Shown here: positions 46,595 through 55,757 of the stretch, one piece after another
Layout of the letters: each line of letters opens with the position of its first letter
Position numbering within the stretch: position 1 is the stretch's first letter
Assembly: GCF_002220865.2 (NCBI RefSeq)
Contig: NZ_NHRJ02000002.1
Coordinates: 1 to 64,000 of the forward strand
DNA: 64,000 nucleotides
From: Paenibacillus xerothermodurans
GTDB taxonomy: Bacteria; Bacillota; Bacilli; Paenibacillales; NBRC-103111
Direction: 5' to 3'
Position numbers and translations under genes: made by a program
Notes under the pieces: generated by a model
What the model saw: only the letters and a program-made list of their open reading frames with translations
Database searches by the model: none
Told to the model about the DNA's origin: nothing

Positions 46595-47473
46595 TTATTT
46601 GAAATAGCGTGTCAGATGCACCCGGGCCTTCACGATACCTGTTTGTTCGGCTTCCAACGAGCCCCAATACCGGTGGTCTTCGAGTTCGATACTGATCGGA
46701 CCTTGATAGCCCAGCCGCTCCAACCGTACCGCAACCTTACCCCAATCGACCTCTCCGGAGCCCGGGATGGTGTAGCGCCAGGATCCTTCAGAAAACAGGT
46801 ACTTCGGCGCAAAGGTAGCCGCCAGATGGCCGGTTTCGAATAGTTCATCCGTTAAAATTTCGGTATCTTTTCCGTGGCAATAGTTGATCCTCTCACCAAA
46901 TTCCCCTAGAAAACGAATGTAGTCAATGCCGAGGCGCACGAGATGGGACGGATCATAATTCACCCCAAAATGCTGTGACGGGATTTCACGAAACATCGCA
47001 CGCAGCATTTCGGGCGTACAGCCGATCGTCGGGTAATGCGGCGCCGGACCGGGCCATCCCTCCAATGCCATGAATATTCCCTCCTGCTCAGCATGCTGCA
47101 CCAGCTCAGGAAACGTTTCTTTCCAGATCTCGAAGCTCGTATCGCGAGGCTGTGTCAAATCGTCGGGAACAAGGCACATGAACACCGTCTTGCCGCCTAA
47201 CCGTGCGATTTCGGTAAATTGTGCTTTTAACGCAGCTACAGCCTCGCCACGTTTCTGCTCATCATTGCTCAACAGGTGCGTGCGACCAACAGCTTGAGCA
47301 CCGTCAATAGAGCCAACTTGCAGGGACTGTGATTCCAGGATCGATTTCAGCTCGGAATTGTAATATGGGACGTCAATGACATCCAGGCCTGCCTCAGCGG
47401 CCCAAGCCGCCACCTTTTCCATTCCTTGTGCACCTAGCTTTGGTGGAATACGCATTCCAATTTTAAACGGCAT
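46595..47473 (-). CDS. Sugar phosphate isomerase/epimerase (xylose isomerase-like TIM barrel)
   Basis: A 292-residue TIM-barrel protein of the AP_endonuc_2 family. It has FKIGMRIPPKLGAQGMEKVA, metal ligands in MALEGWPG, FGVNYDPSHLVRLG and NYCHGKDTEI, and ISIELEDHRYWG near the end. It would interconvert keto and aldo or epimeric sugars. It begins 21 bases before the Gfo/Idh gene. Start at 47473 follows AGGAGG; a longer frame of six codons overlaps that site. Confidence 0.9.
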   Translation of the reverse strand: MPFKIGMRIPPKLGAQGMEKVAAWAAEAGLDVIDVPYYNSELKSILESQSLQVGSIDGAQAVGRTHLLSNDEQKRGEAVAALKAQFTEIARLGGKTVFMCLVPDDLTQPRDTSFEIWKETFPELVQHAEQEGIFMALEGWPGPAPHYPTIGCTPEMLRAMFREIPSQHFGVNYDPSHLVRLGIDYIRFLGEFGERINYCHGKDTEILTDELFETGHLAATFAPKYLFSEGSWRYTIPGSGEVDWGKVAVRLERLGYQGPISIELEDHRYWGSLEAEQTGIVKARVHLTRYFK

Positions 47474-47679
47474 AACCCATTTCCTCCTCATATGATTTAT
47501 GAATTTTTGAGCACACTTGGATAGTGAGCCAGCGGATTAAGCGTTTTTGTTTATCCCCAGAGAAGCACGGCATGATCTGCATAGTCTAGCTTGCAGCAAT
47601 CTCGAAACACATCTGCTATCCCCCCTTGCTCTATTGCCGTCACACGCATTTTTGTAAAAGGTCCTCCCTGCCCACTGGG

Positions 47680-48498
47680 TTATCCCTTAATCCCAGTAAA
47701 CGTGATGCCTTGGATAAACGTCTTCTGCAGAAAGAAAAACAGGATAATGACAGGTACGGTCATCATGGTGGAAACTGCCATCATTAACCCCCATTCGGAG
47801 CCTTTTTGGCTCTGGAACTGCTGGAGGCCAAGCGACAATGTATATGAGACTTCATTAGTCAAATACAGCAGAGGGCCGATGAAATCAGTCCAGCTGGCCA
47901 TGAATTGGAACAACCCAACAGACAGCACCGCGGAGCGGGCTAACGGCAGCATAATCTGCGTGTATATTCTGAACTCGCCGGCCCCGTCAATGCGCGCTGC
48001 GTCCATTAAACTGTCCGGCAAACCCATGAAAAACTGGCGCAGCAAGAAAATATAAAACGGTACGCCGAAAAAAGCGGGGATGATGAGCGGCATCGGCGTG
48101 CCCACCCAACCCAATTTGTTAAATAGCATGAACAGCGGCATCATCGTGACTTGTCCCGGAATCATCATCACGGCCAAGGTGATCATGAACAGCACGTTCC
48201 GCCCCCTCCAGCGGAGCTTGGCAAAGCTGTACGCTACGATCGGACAAGACAGAACTACACCTAAGGTGCTTAGCACCGTAATTAGAACTGTGTTGTTCAA
48301 GTATGTAAAGAAGGGAATATAGCTCATCGCCTCCGTGTAGTTGCTCCATTTGAACGGGCTTGGTATCCACTCCGGAGGAAACGAGAATATTTGTGTCCGG
48401 GGTTTCAGGGAAGTGGATAGCATCCAAATAAACGGAATTAAAAAGAACACGGAGGCAGCAATCAGGCAGACGTGTGCCAACATTTTACGTAACTTCAA
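47680..48498 (-). CDS. Carbohydrate ABC transporter permease (MalG type)
   Basis: A 272-residue inner-membrane subunit with six helices, beginning KLRKMLAHVCLIAASVFFL and having the EAA loop DAARIDGAGEFRIYTQIMLP. It pairs with the MalF-type protein encoded just upstream. It starts at TTG 48498 after a GGGGGTG site, fourteen bases behind that gene. Two hundred bases separate it from the isomerase gene, with no terminator seen, so the operon probably continues. Confidence 0.93.
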   Translation of the reverse strand: MKLRKMLAHVCLIAASVFFLIPFIWMLSTSLKPRTQIFSFPPEWIPSPFKWSNYTEAMSYIPFFTYLNNTVLITVLSTLGVVLSCPIVAYSFAKLRWRGRNVLFMITLAVMMIPGQVTMMPLFMLFNKLGWVGTPMPLIIPAFFGVPFYIFLLRQFFMGLPDSLMDAARIDGAGEFRIYTQIMLPLARSAVLSVGLFQFMASWTDFIGPLLYLTNEVSYTLSLGLQQFQSQKGSEWGLMMAVSTMMTVPVIILFFFLQKTFIQGITFTGIKG

Positions 48499-48512
48499 CT
48501 AGACCACACCCC

Positions 48513-49451
48513 CTATTTCTCCTGATAATGAACCCACCGTTTTGACGTGGCGAAGATGATCAATGTCAGCACCATAATTACTATGAATAGCAGCCATGCC
48601 ATGGCGGAAGCATAGCCCATCTTGAAAAATTTGAATCCGTTATCATACAGATACATAACATAAAACGTCATCGAATTAGCGGGTGAACCCTGCCCTTTGG
48701 TCAAAGCGTACGGCAGCGTAAATTGCTGGAATGCGCCGATGATGCCCATGATTAGATTGAAGAAAATAACCGGTGTAAGAAGCGGCAGCGTGATCTTGCA
48801 CGTCTTCTGCAGCCAATTGGCGCCATCTACTTCCGACGCGTCATAATAATCTTGCGGGATATCCGCAAGCCCGGCCAAATAAATTACGACCGCTTGGCCA
48901 ATCCCCCATAAGGACATCAGAATCAAAGACGGTTTCGCCCACGTTTCGCTGCCGAGCCACGCAGGACCGTCAATGCCGACCGCATGCAGCACGCCGTTGA
49001 CCAAGCCGAAGCCGGGGTTCAGCAGCCACATCCATAGCACAGCCAGTGCCACATGAGGCACGAGTGTCGGCAGAAAGAAGATCGTCCGGTATACTGCCAT
49101 CCCCTTCACATTGATATTCAAAATCATCGCCAAAGATACGCCGAAAAATATACTGAGCGGTACGAAAAACACGGTAAAGTAAATGGTGTTGTAGATGGAC
49201 TTCCAGAATAAATCATCATTCATTAAGTCTGAGTAATTTTGTAATCCGACGAACTCTCCAGGCTGTAAAATGCTGTATGAGGTAAAACTGAAATAAATCG
49301 AAGCGACCAAGGGAAACGCATAGAACAAAAGCAAACCAACGAGCCATGGCGACGCGAACAGTATGCCATGATAACTACTTTTTGTCTGCCGGTGCACTAA
49401 TGTCCCCTGCAAGCCTGGACGGACGGCTGCTTTCGTTTTGGCAGGCACCAT
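48513..49451 (-). CDS. Carbohydrate ABC transporter permease (MalF/UgpA type)
   Basis: A 312-residue permease with six or seven helices and the EAA-like loop DASEVDGANWLQKTCKITLP. The N-terminus has a basic cytoplasmic stretch before LFASPWLVGLLLFYAFPLVA. The start at 49451 is set by AGAAGGGA ten bases upstream, not the longer frame. It lies between the binding lipoprotein and the MalG-type gene. Confidence 0.92.
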   Translation of the reverse strand: MVPAKTKAAVRPGLQGTLVHRQTKSSYHGILFASPWLVGLLLFYAFPLVASIYFSFTSYSILQPGEFVGLQNYSDLMNDDLFWKSIYNTIYFTVFFVPLSIFFGVSLAMILNINVKGMAVYRTIFFLPTLVPHVALAVLWMWLLNPGFGLVNGVLHAVGIDGPAWLGSETWAKPSLILMSLWGIGQAVVIYLAGLADIPQDYYDASEVDGANWLQKTCKITLPLLTPVIFFNLIMGIIGAFQQFTLPYALTKGQGSPANSMTFYVMYLYDNGFKFFKMGYASAMAWLLFIVIMVLTLIIFATSKRWVHYQEK

Positions 49452-49515
49452 GATGGGCACGTCCCTTCTGCGAGGATATGAGGGAGCGGCCACGTCCTCT
49501 CCCTCTTATACACTT

Positions 49516-50814
49516 TTACTTAGCGAGCGCGCTGTTTACCTTGTCCGTAACTTTGTCAAGGATCTCTTTGGGGGTGCCGTTGCCGCGCGTCGCGTTATCC
49601 ACTGCATCTGCAAGCTCATTCCAGTATAAAGATCCCTGCGTCATTACCGGCCGGTTCCGGGATGACGGCAAAATATCGACGAACTGCTTTAATACAGGAT
49701 CATCTTTAAAGCCCAACTCTGCATTGACAGAATCAATGACTGAGAAGTCGCGGGCGATACCGCTGAACACCTTTTGCCCCTCAGCGGAGCCGAAATACTT
49801 CAAAAATTCCCATGCTGCGTCCTTCTGCTTGGCGCCTTTGGGTATCACCACCGACCAGCCGCCGGACCAAGTCGTATGGTCACCGCCCGTTGGTGTCGGC
49901 ATAGGGAATACGCCGTACTTCAGATCCGGTGCGAACCTCTGAATCGCAGATACTTCCCACGGCCCGCTGACTTTCATGCTAAGCTGCCCTGTCAGGAACG
50001 GATCCATCGCACCGGTTCCTTGTGAATCTGTGAAGGCTGAAATGTCTTCCACGTTATATTTTTTCGCATAATCCGCCAGCCATTGAAGCGCTTCCACATT
50101 CTTTGGATGGTTAGCCGTAGCTTTGTTTGCCGCCGCGTCATAGAACTCCCCGCCAAACGCCCAGCCCCAACCGTACAATGAACCCTGCCCAAACCACGGG
50201 ATAAACCCGATACGTTCGAAGCGCTTTCCGTCCTTCTTCGTCAGCTTACTGGCAGCCTCCTCCAAGTCAGCGATGGTCTTCGGAGGATTATTGGGATCCA
50301 ACCCTGCCTCCTTGAAGTGATCGACGTTGAAGTATACCAGTCGGGAATCCGTCGTTGTCGGTATCGCATACAGTTTGTCCTGATACGAAGACTCTTCCCA
50401 AGCAAAAGGGTAGTACTGCTCTTTGGTGATTCCGGACTTCTGAGCGAGCGCGGTTAACTCCTCGAGGGAGCCCTGCGCCGCCCAGGCACCGACCTCAAAA
50501 CGGTCAAAATACGCAACGTCGGGTGGATTCCCACCTGCAACCGCTGCCATAAGCTTTTCATTTTGTCCTTCGCCCTGGTTTGCAATGTACGTTGCTTCGA
50601 TCTTTATGTTGGGATTCTTCTCTTCGAATGCTTTGATAACGGCTTTCACCGCGTCTCCCGTTATGTCCGTCATGGGATGCCAGAAGGTGACCTTGGTCTT
50701 ACCGCCTGATTCAGCAGTCGACGATTGACCTTGTTCGTTCCCTTCGGAGCAGCCGATCAGCCCAATGGATATAGCAGCAGATACAAGCACCAGCGGCAAA
50801 CTCTTTAATTTCAT
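49516..50814 (-). CDS. ABC transporter solute-binding lipoprotein
   Basis: A 432-residue extracellular sugar-binding protein with signal peptide MKLKSLPLVLVSAAISIGLI and lipobox LIGC. The fold is seen in KTKVTFWHPMTDITGDAVKA, PDVAYFDRFEVGAWAAQG and GGWSVVIPKGAKQKDAAWEF. It feeds the two permeases downstream. The start at 50814 follows AAAGGGG. An open frame of 30 codons before it lacks support. It is the first gene of a five-gene operon, just below its likely regulator. Confidence 0.93.
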   Translation of the reverse strand: MKLKSLPLVLVSAAISIGLIGCSEGNEQGQSSTAESGGKTKVTFWHPMTDITGDAVKAVIKAFEEKNPNIKIEATYIANQGEGQNEKLMAAVAGGNPPDVAYFDRFEVGAWAAQGSLEELTALAQKSGITKEQYYPFAWEESSYQDKLYAIPTTTDSRLVYFNVDHFKEAGLDPNNPPKTIADLEEAASKLTKKDGKRFERIGFIPWFGQGSLYGWGWAFGGEFYDAAANKATANHPKNVEALQWLADYAKKYNVEDISAFTDSQGTGAMDPFLTGQLSMKVSGPWEVSAIQRFAPDLKYGVFPMPTPTGGDHTTWSGGWSVVIPKGAKQKDAAWEFLKYFGSAEGQKVFSGIARDFSVIDSVNAELGFKDDPVLKQFVDILPSSRNRPVMTQGSLYWNELADAVDNATRGNGTPKEILDKVTDKVNSALAK

Positions 50815-51106
50815 GCGTAAGCCCCTTTCAATTAAAAGCTGCACATAATTGTGAATCGGACTGGCAGTGATCGCAACCCCCTTTCCACGTTCTTCTAATG
50901 ACATGATGATTTATGTACTTGCTATAGTTAGTATAGTATGTATGCTCACATTGAAAAAGAACCACCTGTTAGATATCTCACACTTCCGTACATGGCGCCG
51001 TCATTCCCTGCCATGCTATTTTGGGCAGTCTTTCGCCGTAGGGCATAGCAAAAAAGCGAAAAGCTGACGTGGTTTATCCGACGCCGGCTGTCCGCCTGGG
51101 TGCTTG

Positions 51107-52261
51107 TCACTGTCCACTAAATGGGATTTGGCTATACTGGGAAGCCGTTAATTTATTAGCCCTTGTTGACTGTCCTTCGACCAATGTGAAATCCACGAGT
51201 GTGTTCTGCGGTGCTGTATTACCACCCAGCTGCAGCAGAAGCAAGTCCATAGCTTTTTCTCCGATGCCAACTTCGTTTTGCCGGATATGCGTGAAAAAAG
51301 GCTTACCCAGAACACAGGGAGGTGAGTCAAAACATATGACAGCATAATCCTGAGGAATCGACTTACCAACCGCCTCCAGCGCATATTGAAGTATCAACGC
51401 TACGCCATATTCGCACGCAATGAAGGCCGTCACATCAGCATTGCTTACGATGAAGTCCTGGATCGCGCCGATGCTTGCGTCTAAGTCATCTTCCGCTATA
51501 GTCGTCAAAAACAACTGTGGATCCAGTTGGATTGCCTTTTGCGCATATGCCATGTGAAACCCTTGCATGCGTTCCTCAATCGCACTGGTGCCCTCCGGCC
51601 GACGTGATATGAAACCAATTCTTTCGTGGCCCAATGAAAATAGATAGTTTGTTGCTGCCGTTGCCGCTGCCCGGTTGTGCGTACACACGGAGCTGGCCGG
51701 GATATCTCGCAGGTAACGATCCACCAATACTAACGGATAATTTTTAACTACAAGTTCTAATATTTTGGGGTTGTAATGCCTTCCGCTAACCGGGAATACA
51801 ATCAAACCTTCCACCCCTATCTCTATGAGCTGGCTGATCGCAAGTTCCTCAATAGTGCTGCTCCCATGGGAAAGTTTGATCATTAAATGCGAGCCACTTT
51901 GGTTGCACTGCGCTTCAATAGCACGGACAATACCGCTGCCATAGCTGTCTCCGAGATCCGGGAAAATTATCCCCAGCAGATGACCCTGTTTGGGCTCGAC
52001 GAACTCGTGTGCTGGCTGGGGAGATAGGAACTCCTGTTTCGAGAGGAACGAGCCCTTCCCTTGAATTCTGTGAATGATACTGTGCTGAGAAAGCAAATCT
52101 AAAGCTTTCTTAGACGTAATACGGCTCACTTGAAAATGTTCAGCGAGCTCTTTCTCGGACGGTATCCGGTCGCCGGCTTCCAATTCGCCGTTTTTCACTT
52201 GCTCAATAATATAATCATAGATTTGCTTGTATAAGGGGCCTGCATTCATCTGTCGTACCAT
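51107..52261 (-). CDS. GntR-type DNA-binding/LacI-type sugar-binding regulator
   Basis: A 384-residue regulator. The N-terminal 75 residues are a GntR winged helix (LYKQIYDYIIEQVKNGELEA, RIPSEKELAEHFQVSRITSK). The remainder is a periplasmic-binding-like sugar sensor with LLGIIFPDLGDSYG, VPVSGRHYNPKI-like sugar pocket segments and CFDSPPCVLGKPFFTHIRQN. This is the AraR-like architecture. It lies just upstream of the transporter-isomerase-dehydrogenase operon in the same orientation and is its likely local controller. The exact start among close ATG codons is uncertain. Confidence 0.9.
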   Translation of the reverse strand: MVRQMNAGPLYKQIYDYIIEQVKNGELEAGDRIPSEKELAEHFQVSRITSKKALDLLSQHSIIHRIQGKGSFLSKQEFLSPQPAHEFVEPKQGHLLGIIFPDLGDSYGSGIVRAIEAQCNQSGSHLMIKLSHGSSTIEELAISQLIEIGVEGLIVFPVSGRHYNPKILELVVKNYPLVLVDRYLRDIPASSVCTHNRAAATAATNYLFSLGHERIGFISRRPEGTSAIEERMQGFHMAYAQKAIQLDPQLFLTTIAEDDLDASIGAIQDFIVSNADVTAFIACEYGVALILQYALEAVGKSIPQDYAVICFDSPPCVLGKPFFTHIRQNEVGIGEKAMDLLLLQLGGNTAPQNTLVDFTLVEGQSTRANKLTASQYSQIPFSGQ

Positions 52262-52333
52262 CTACTCCCACAGGTTGATATATAAAATATAACAAGTGGC
52301 GGATAATTTGTAAAATTTGAAACCGGCGTGAGC

Positions 52334-52972
52334 TCACTTGGGTTGCGGTTGGATATGTAAGGCTTCCCCTTCCATGTATTCTGCCAGTAATATCTGACCA
52401 GCGTGCTGATAGCCCTGCCTCTTGATTTCTGCATCAAGCCACATCTGGTCTTTTCCAATTCTGTTCAGCGCCGTTTCCGCGATATTGCCATCGATAATTA
52501 CAGGTACGGCTAGTTGTTCAGCATTATATCTGATGAGACTTAAACTCCCATTAGGCTCAAGAAACGCAAGGCGCACCTCCCGCACGGTAAAAACATCCTT
52601 TTGGCGCAGCAAACTCAGTAACTCATTGATGTCCATATTATGTTTTTTTAAAGTACTTTTGTTAATTTTGGCTTGTTCAATGATAATGTCCGGTTCTCCA
52701 TCTAACAGTTTGCGTGCTTTACTGGACTTCAGAGTGATTTGGTCAATGATGATAATTAGGGAACCCCATACTGCGATAGCGTATATCATGTGCATAGCAT
52801 TAGCTTGTTCAACAAATAATACATTGCCGACAAGCTCCGACAAAACAATGGCAGAGATGAAATCGAAGACGGTAAGCTGCTTCACCTCTCGTGCGCCAAT
52901 TAGCTTTGTCATGATGAATAATGCAATGAAGCCCACAACTAATTTGACCGACAAGTGCAGGAAAAGTTCCAT
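52334..52972 (-). CDS. DUF421 (YetF/YrbG-like) membrane protein
   Basis: A 212-residue protein with three N-terminal membrane helices (LHLSVKLVVGFIALFIMTKL, QLTVFDFISAIVLSELVGN and a third from IYAIAVWGSLIIIID) followed by a cytoplasmic domain containing GEPDIIIEQAKINKSTLKKH and LLSLLRQKDVFTVREVRLAF. This is the full DUF421 layout. Members occur in sporulating Bacillales, but the function is unclear. Start ATG at 52972. It is a single gene next to the tRNA array. Confidence 0.9.
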   Translation of the reverse strand: MELFLHLSVKLVVGFIALFIMTKLIGAREVKQLTVFDFISAIVLSELVGNVLFVEQANAMHMIYAIAVWGSLIIIIDQITLKSSKARKLLDGEPDIIIEQAKINKSTLKKHNMDINELLSLLRQKDVFTVREVRLAFLEPNGSLSLIRYNAEQLAVPVIIDGNIAETALNRIGKDQMWLDAEIKRQGYQHAGQILLAEYMEGEALHIQPQPK

Positions 52973-53116
52973 TGTTTATACCTCAATTTTTGGTTTCATG
53001 CTCGCCCAGACTGAAGACTATGGCTTATATTTCGAACTTACCAAGCGCTTTATTCATGGCTGCGTTGAGTCAGCCATTCACTGCGGTGTATTAATCAAAT
53101 GCCCGACGTAAACATA

Positions 53117-53152
53117 GAAAAAGCCCCAAGACGGCATCGTCTTGAGGCTTTA
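53117..53152 (-). terminator. Terminator of the tRNA array
   Basis: AAGCCTCAAGACG and CGTCTTGGGGCTTTTT form a stem with a T-run on the minus strand, 25 bases after the last tRNA. Confidence 0.9.
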
Positions 53153-53176
53153 GAATAACATTGTAGAAATATATAC

Positions 53177-53250
53177 CGTTCCCTGAGAGATTCGAACTCC
53201 CGGCCTTTTGATTCGTAGTCAAACGCTCTATCCAGCTGAGCTAAGGGAAC
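53177..53250 (-). tRNA. tRNA-Arg (anticodon ACG)
   Basis: The minus strand gives a complete cloverleaf; the anticodon stem TTTGA/TCAAA holds loop CTACGAA. No CCA is encoded. Last member of the array. Confidence 0.97.
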
Positions 53251-53256
53251 ATATGG

Positions 53257-53328
53257 AGCGGAAGACGGGAATCGAACCCGCGACCCTCGCCTTGGCAAGG
53301 CGATGCTCTACCGCTGAGCCACTTCCGC
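53257..53328 (-). tRNA. tRNA-Gly (anticodon GCC)
   Basis: Complete cloverleaf GCGGAAG...CTTCCGC with anticodon loop TTGCCAA in stem TCGCC/GGCGA. Confidence 0.97.
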
Positions 53329-53340
53329 AAAAAAATAATG

Positions 53341-53406
53341 CTTGAACCCCCACGGTCACCCGCTAGATCCTAAGTCTAGTGCGTCTGCCAATTCCGCCAT
53401 ACGCGC
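53341..53406 (-). pseudogene. tRNA-Leu (anticodon TAG), truncated at the 3' end
   Basis: The minus strand begins GCGCGTATGGCGGAATTGG and has anticodon stem CTAGA with loop CTTAGGA and the long variable arm of a Leu tRNA. After GGGGGTTCAAG in the T loop, the remaining T-stem and acceptor strand (about 15-20 bases) are replaced by CATTATTTTTTT. It cannot be aminoacylated as written. Confidence 0.85.
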
Positions 53407-53418
53407 GTTTCATCAAAG

Positions 53419-53491
53419 TGAGCCATGTAGGACTCGAACCTACGACACCCTGATTAAAAGTCAGGTGCTCTACCAACTGAGCTAATGGCTC
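53419..53491 (-). tRNA. tRNA-Lys (anticodon TTT)
   Basis: Complete cloverleaf GAGCCAT...ATGGCTC with anticodon loop CTTTTAA. Confidence 0.97.
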
Positions 53492-53502
53492 TTAAGAAAT
53501 GG

Positions 53503-53574
53503 CTGGGGATCTAGGATTCGAACCTAGGCATGACGGAGTCAAAGTCCGTTGCCTTACCGCTTGGCTAATCCCCA
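53503..53574 (-). tRNA. tRNA-Gln (anticodon TTG)
   Basis: Complete cloverleaf TGGGGAT...ATCCCCA with anticodon loop CTTTGAC. Confidence 0.97.
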
Positions 53575-53589
53575 AGGGTTATAATATGG

Positions 53590-53646
53590 GGCGATCGATG
53601 GGACTTGAACCCACGAATGCTGGAGCCACAATCCAGTGCGTTAACC
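53590..53646 (-). pseudogene. tRNA-His (anticodon GTG), truncated at the 5' end
   Basis: The anticodon stem CTGGA/TCCAG with loop TTGTGGC, the T-arm and the 3' acceptor strand are intact. The 5' acceptor strand and most of the D-arm, about 18 bases before GGTTAAC, are missing; instead the sequence joins a short spacer and then tRNA-Tyr. It cannot fold into a full cloverleaf. Confidence 0.85.
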
Positions 53647-53657
53647 CCTAAAACAAA

Positions 53658-53739
53658 TGGAGGCTGATGGATTCGAACCACCGAACTCGTAGAGAGCAGA
53701 TTTACAGTCTGCCGTGTTTAGCCACTTCACTAAGCCTCC
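53658..53739 (-). tRNA. tRNA-Tyr (anticodon GTA)
   Basis: Complete class II cloverleaf GGAGGCT...AGCCTCC with anticodon loop CTGTAAA and a long variable arm. Confidence 0.96.
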
Positions 53740-53742
53740 GTA

Positions 53743-53818
<76 letters not shown>

Positions 53819-53825
53819 AAAAACA

Positions 53826-53898
<73 letters not shown>

Positions 53899-53908
53899 AA
53901 ACTATGAA

Positions 53909-53985
53909 TGGCGGAGCCGACGGGATTCGAACCCGCGGTCTCCTGCGTGACAGGCAGGCATGTTAGGCCTCTACACCACGGCTCC
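53909..53985 (-). tRNA. tRNA-Asp (anticodon GTC)
   Basis: Complete cloverleaf GGAGCCG...CGGCTCC with anticodon loop CTGTCAC and encoded CCA. Confidence 0.97.
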
Positions 53986-53988
53986 GCG

Positions 53989-54067
<79 letters not shown>

Positions 54068-54075
54068 TTATACCA

Positions 54076-54151
54076 TGGTGGAGGCTGACGGGATCGAACC
54101 GCCGACCCTCTGCTTGTAAGGCAGATGCTCTCCCAGCTGAGCTAAGCCTCC
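54076..54151 (-). tRNA. tRNA-Val (anticodon TAC)
   Basis: Complete cloverleaf GGAGGCT...AGCCTCC with anticodon loop CTTACAA and encoded CCA. Confidence 0.97.
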
Positions 54152-54156
54152 ATGAA

Positions 54157-54228
54157 TGACCCGTAGGGGATTCGAACCCCTGTTACCTCCGTGAAAGGGA
54201 GGTGTCTTAACCCCTTGACCAACGGGCC
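54157..54228 (-). tRNA. tRNA-Glu (anticodon TTC)
   Basis: Complete cloverleaf GGCCCGT...ACGGGTC with anticodon loop CTTTCAC. Confidence 0.97.
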
Positions 54229-54245
54229 GACCTATGTGATTCCGA

Positions 54246-54334
54246 CGGAGAGAGAGGGATTCGAACCCTCGCACCACTTACGCAGTCTAACCCCTTAGCA
54301 GAGGGTCCCCTTATAGCCACTTGGGTATCTCTCC
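54246..54334 (-). tRNA. tRNA-Ser (anticodon GCT)
   Basis: Class II cloverleaf GGAGAGA...TCTCTCC with anticodon loop CTGCTAA and a long variable arm. Confidence 0.95.
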
Positions 54335-54338
54335 ATAA

Positions 54339-54412
54339 TAGCGGCGAAGGGAATCGAACCCCCGACCTCACGGGTATGAACCGTACGCTCTAGCCAGCTG
54401 AGCTACACCGCC
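54339..54412 (-). tRNA. Elongator tRNA-Met (anticodon CAT)
   Basis: Complete cloverleaf GGCGGTG...TTCGCCGCT with loop TTCATAC in stem TACGG/CCGTG. It matches elongator Met rather than the lysidine-modified Ile tRNA, but the latter cannot be fully excluded from sequence alone. Confidence 0.9.
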
Positions 54413-54434
54413 GTTTTCTTATAACTAGCACATC

Positions 54435-54525
54435 ACGAGAAAGAGGGATTCGAACCCTCGAGACGCTGACGCGCCTGCACGACTTTGCCATCGTGCTCCT
54501 TCAGCCGCTCGGACACTTCTCTATA
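54435..54525 (-). pseudogene. tRNA-Ser, degenerate anticodon loop
   Basis: The minus strand has a Ser-type start (GAGAAGTGTCCGAGCGGCTG), long variable arm and GGTTCGAATCC T-loop. The anticodon stem CACGA/TCGTG encloses eight bases, TGGCAAAG, instead of seven, and lacks the invariant U33. The first acceptor pair is A-G rather than G-C. The best guess for the ancestor is tRNA-Ser(GGA) with loop TTGGAAA. As written it should not decode. Confidence 0.65.
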
Positions 54526-54527
54526 TT

Positions 54528-54603
54528 TGGCTCCCCGAACAGGACTCGAACCTGTGACAACTCGATTAACAGTCGAGTGCTCTACCAACTGAGCTATCAG
54601 GGA
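54528..54603 (-). tRNA. tRNA-Asn (anticodon GTT)
   Basis: Complete cloverleaf TCCCTGA...TTCGGGGA with anticodon loop CTGTTAA and encoded CCA. Confidence 0.96.
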
Positions 54604-54607
54604 ACAT

Positions 54608-54683
54608 TGGTGGAGCCAAGCGGGATCGAACCGCTGACCTCCTGCTTGCAAGGCAGGCGCTCTCCCAGCTGAGCTATGGCCCC
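54608..54683 (-). tRNA. tRNA-Ala (anticodon TGC)
   Basis: Complete cloverleaf GGGGCCA...TTGGCTCC with anticodon loop CTTGCAA and encoded CCA. Confidence 0.97.
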
Positions 54684-54731
54684 GAACTACTGAGTATGTC
54701 CTCTAAACTTGAGCGAAGCAGATGTTCATAG

Positions 54732-54805
<74 letters not shown>

Positions 54806-55069
54806 TTATCAATTCCGTACAGTGTGACCATCTTAAACTTGCAATCTATCTTACACTTGCGTCAACGGGCAGAAATATAATTTATCACATGAGCGCGTGG
54901 GTTACAAGGACTAATTATTACCATAACCACTCTGCAACTCACAGGTAAGCAGCAGCTTACTAGCAAATAACATGGTTAACCGACCGGATTACTAATTTAA
55001 CATTTTCAACGGTACATTACAATGCATTGTTTTATCCATATTTGTCATTGTTTGTATGTATTCAGCTTC

Positions 55070-55576
55070 TCATTTGAATTGCTTATTCTCAAGCATCACC
55101 AGCTGTGAGGTTGTGGTGTTCGCTGTGTTTTTGGTGTGTCGAACAAGTTGCGCAATGACTTGATAAGCCTGTCTCGCACCCGCGACAAGTAAAGGGACCC
55201 CCAGCACGTCAATTTTCATCCAAAGTGACAACAAGCCTCCGCACCGCATGCGGAAAGGCACCGTTGGCGATGTGTCGGATAATATGATCTTCTCATTTAT
55301 CGCTTTTTCCTCAATCAGCATATCAATGAGATTGTAAATACCGGGAACCAAGATGGTAGATATTCCTCGGCCCATCGTATACACTTTGTTGCCGTCTTCG
55401 TCTATTCCATGGAAATATAGTTTTCCTCTATCCGAAAATGCAAGTTTGTTAAAATTGTGACAAGCCAATATCTCTTCTCGTGTTGGCTCACGCGTTGGGT
55501 CTAGCTTCTGCAAATGATAAGCGGCGGCTAACACCGTTGTATGTGTGCCTGCGAAGTCGTTATAAATAAATAGCAT
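55070..55576 (-). CDS. DUF3189 family protein
   Basis: A 168-residue protein beginning MLFIYNDFAGTHTTVLAAAY HLQKLD, the typical DUF3189 start, followed by KLYFHGIDEDGNKVYTMGRG and a C-terminal RCGGLLSLWMKIDVLGVPLL. Related proteins occur in spore formers; their role is unknown. The start at 55576 was chosen over an ATG five codons upstream because GGAG lies ten bases before it. It is a single gene. Confidence 0.75.
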   Translation of the reverse strand: MLFIYNDFAGTHTTVLAAAYHLQKLDPTREPTREEILACHNFNKLAFSDRGKLYFHGIDEDGNKVYTMGRGISTILVPGIYNLIDMLIEEKAINEKIILSDTSPTVPFRMRCGGLLSLWMKIDVLGVPLLVAGARQAYQVIAQLVRHTKNTANTTTSQLVMLENKQFK

Positions 55577-55757
55577 TCCGCCGTACTCCAATCGAGCTTT
55601 TGATTAGTTTTGGTCGTCGGCGGTATTTATATGTATTTTTGAAAATGCTCAACCTCACTCCGAAAGCGCGCAATGTTTAGCTTCTTTGCCCGAGCGTGTG
55701 TGCTGTGCACTTCATACATTATATGGCCACATAATCACTCAGAAAGGAGCACATCAT

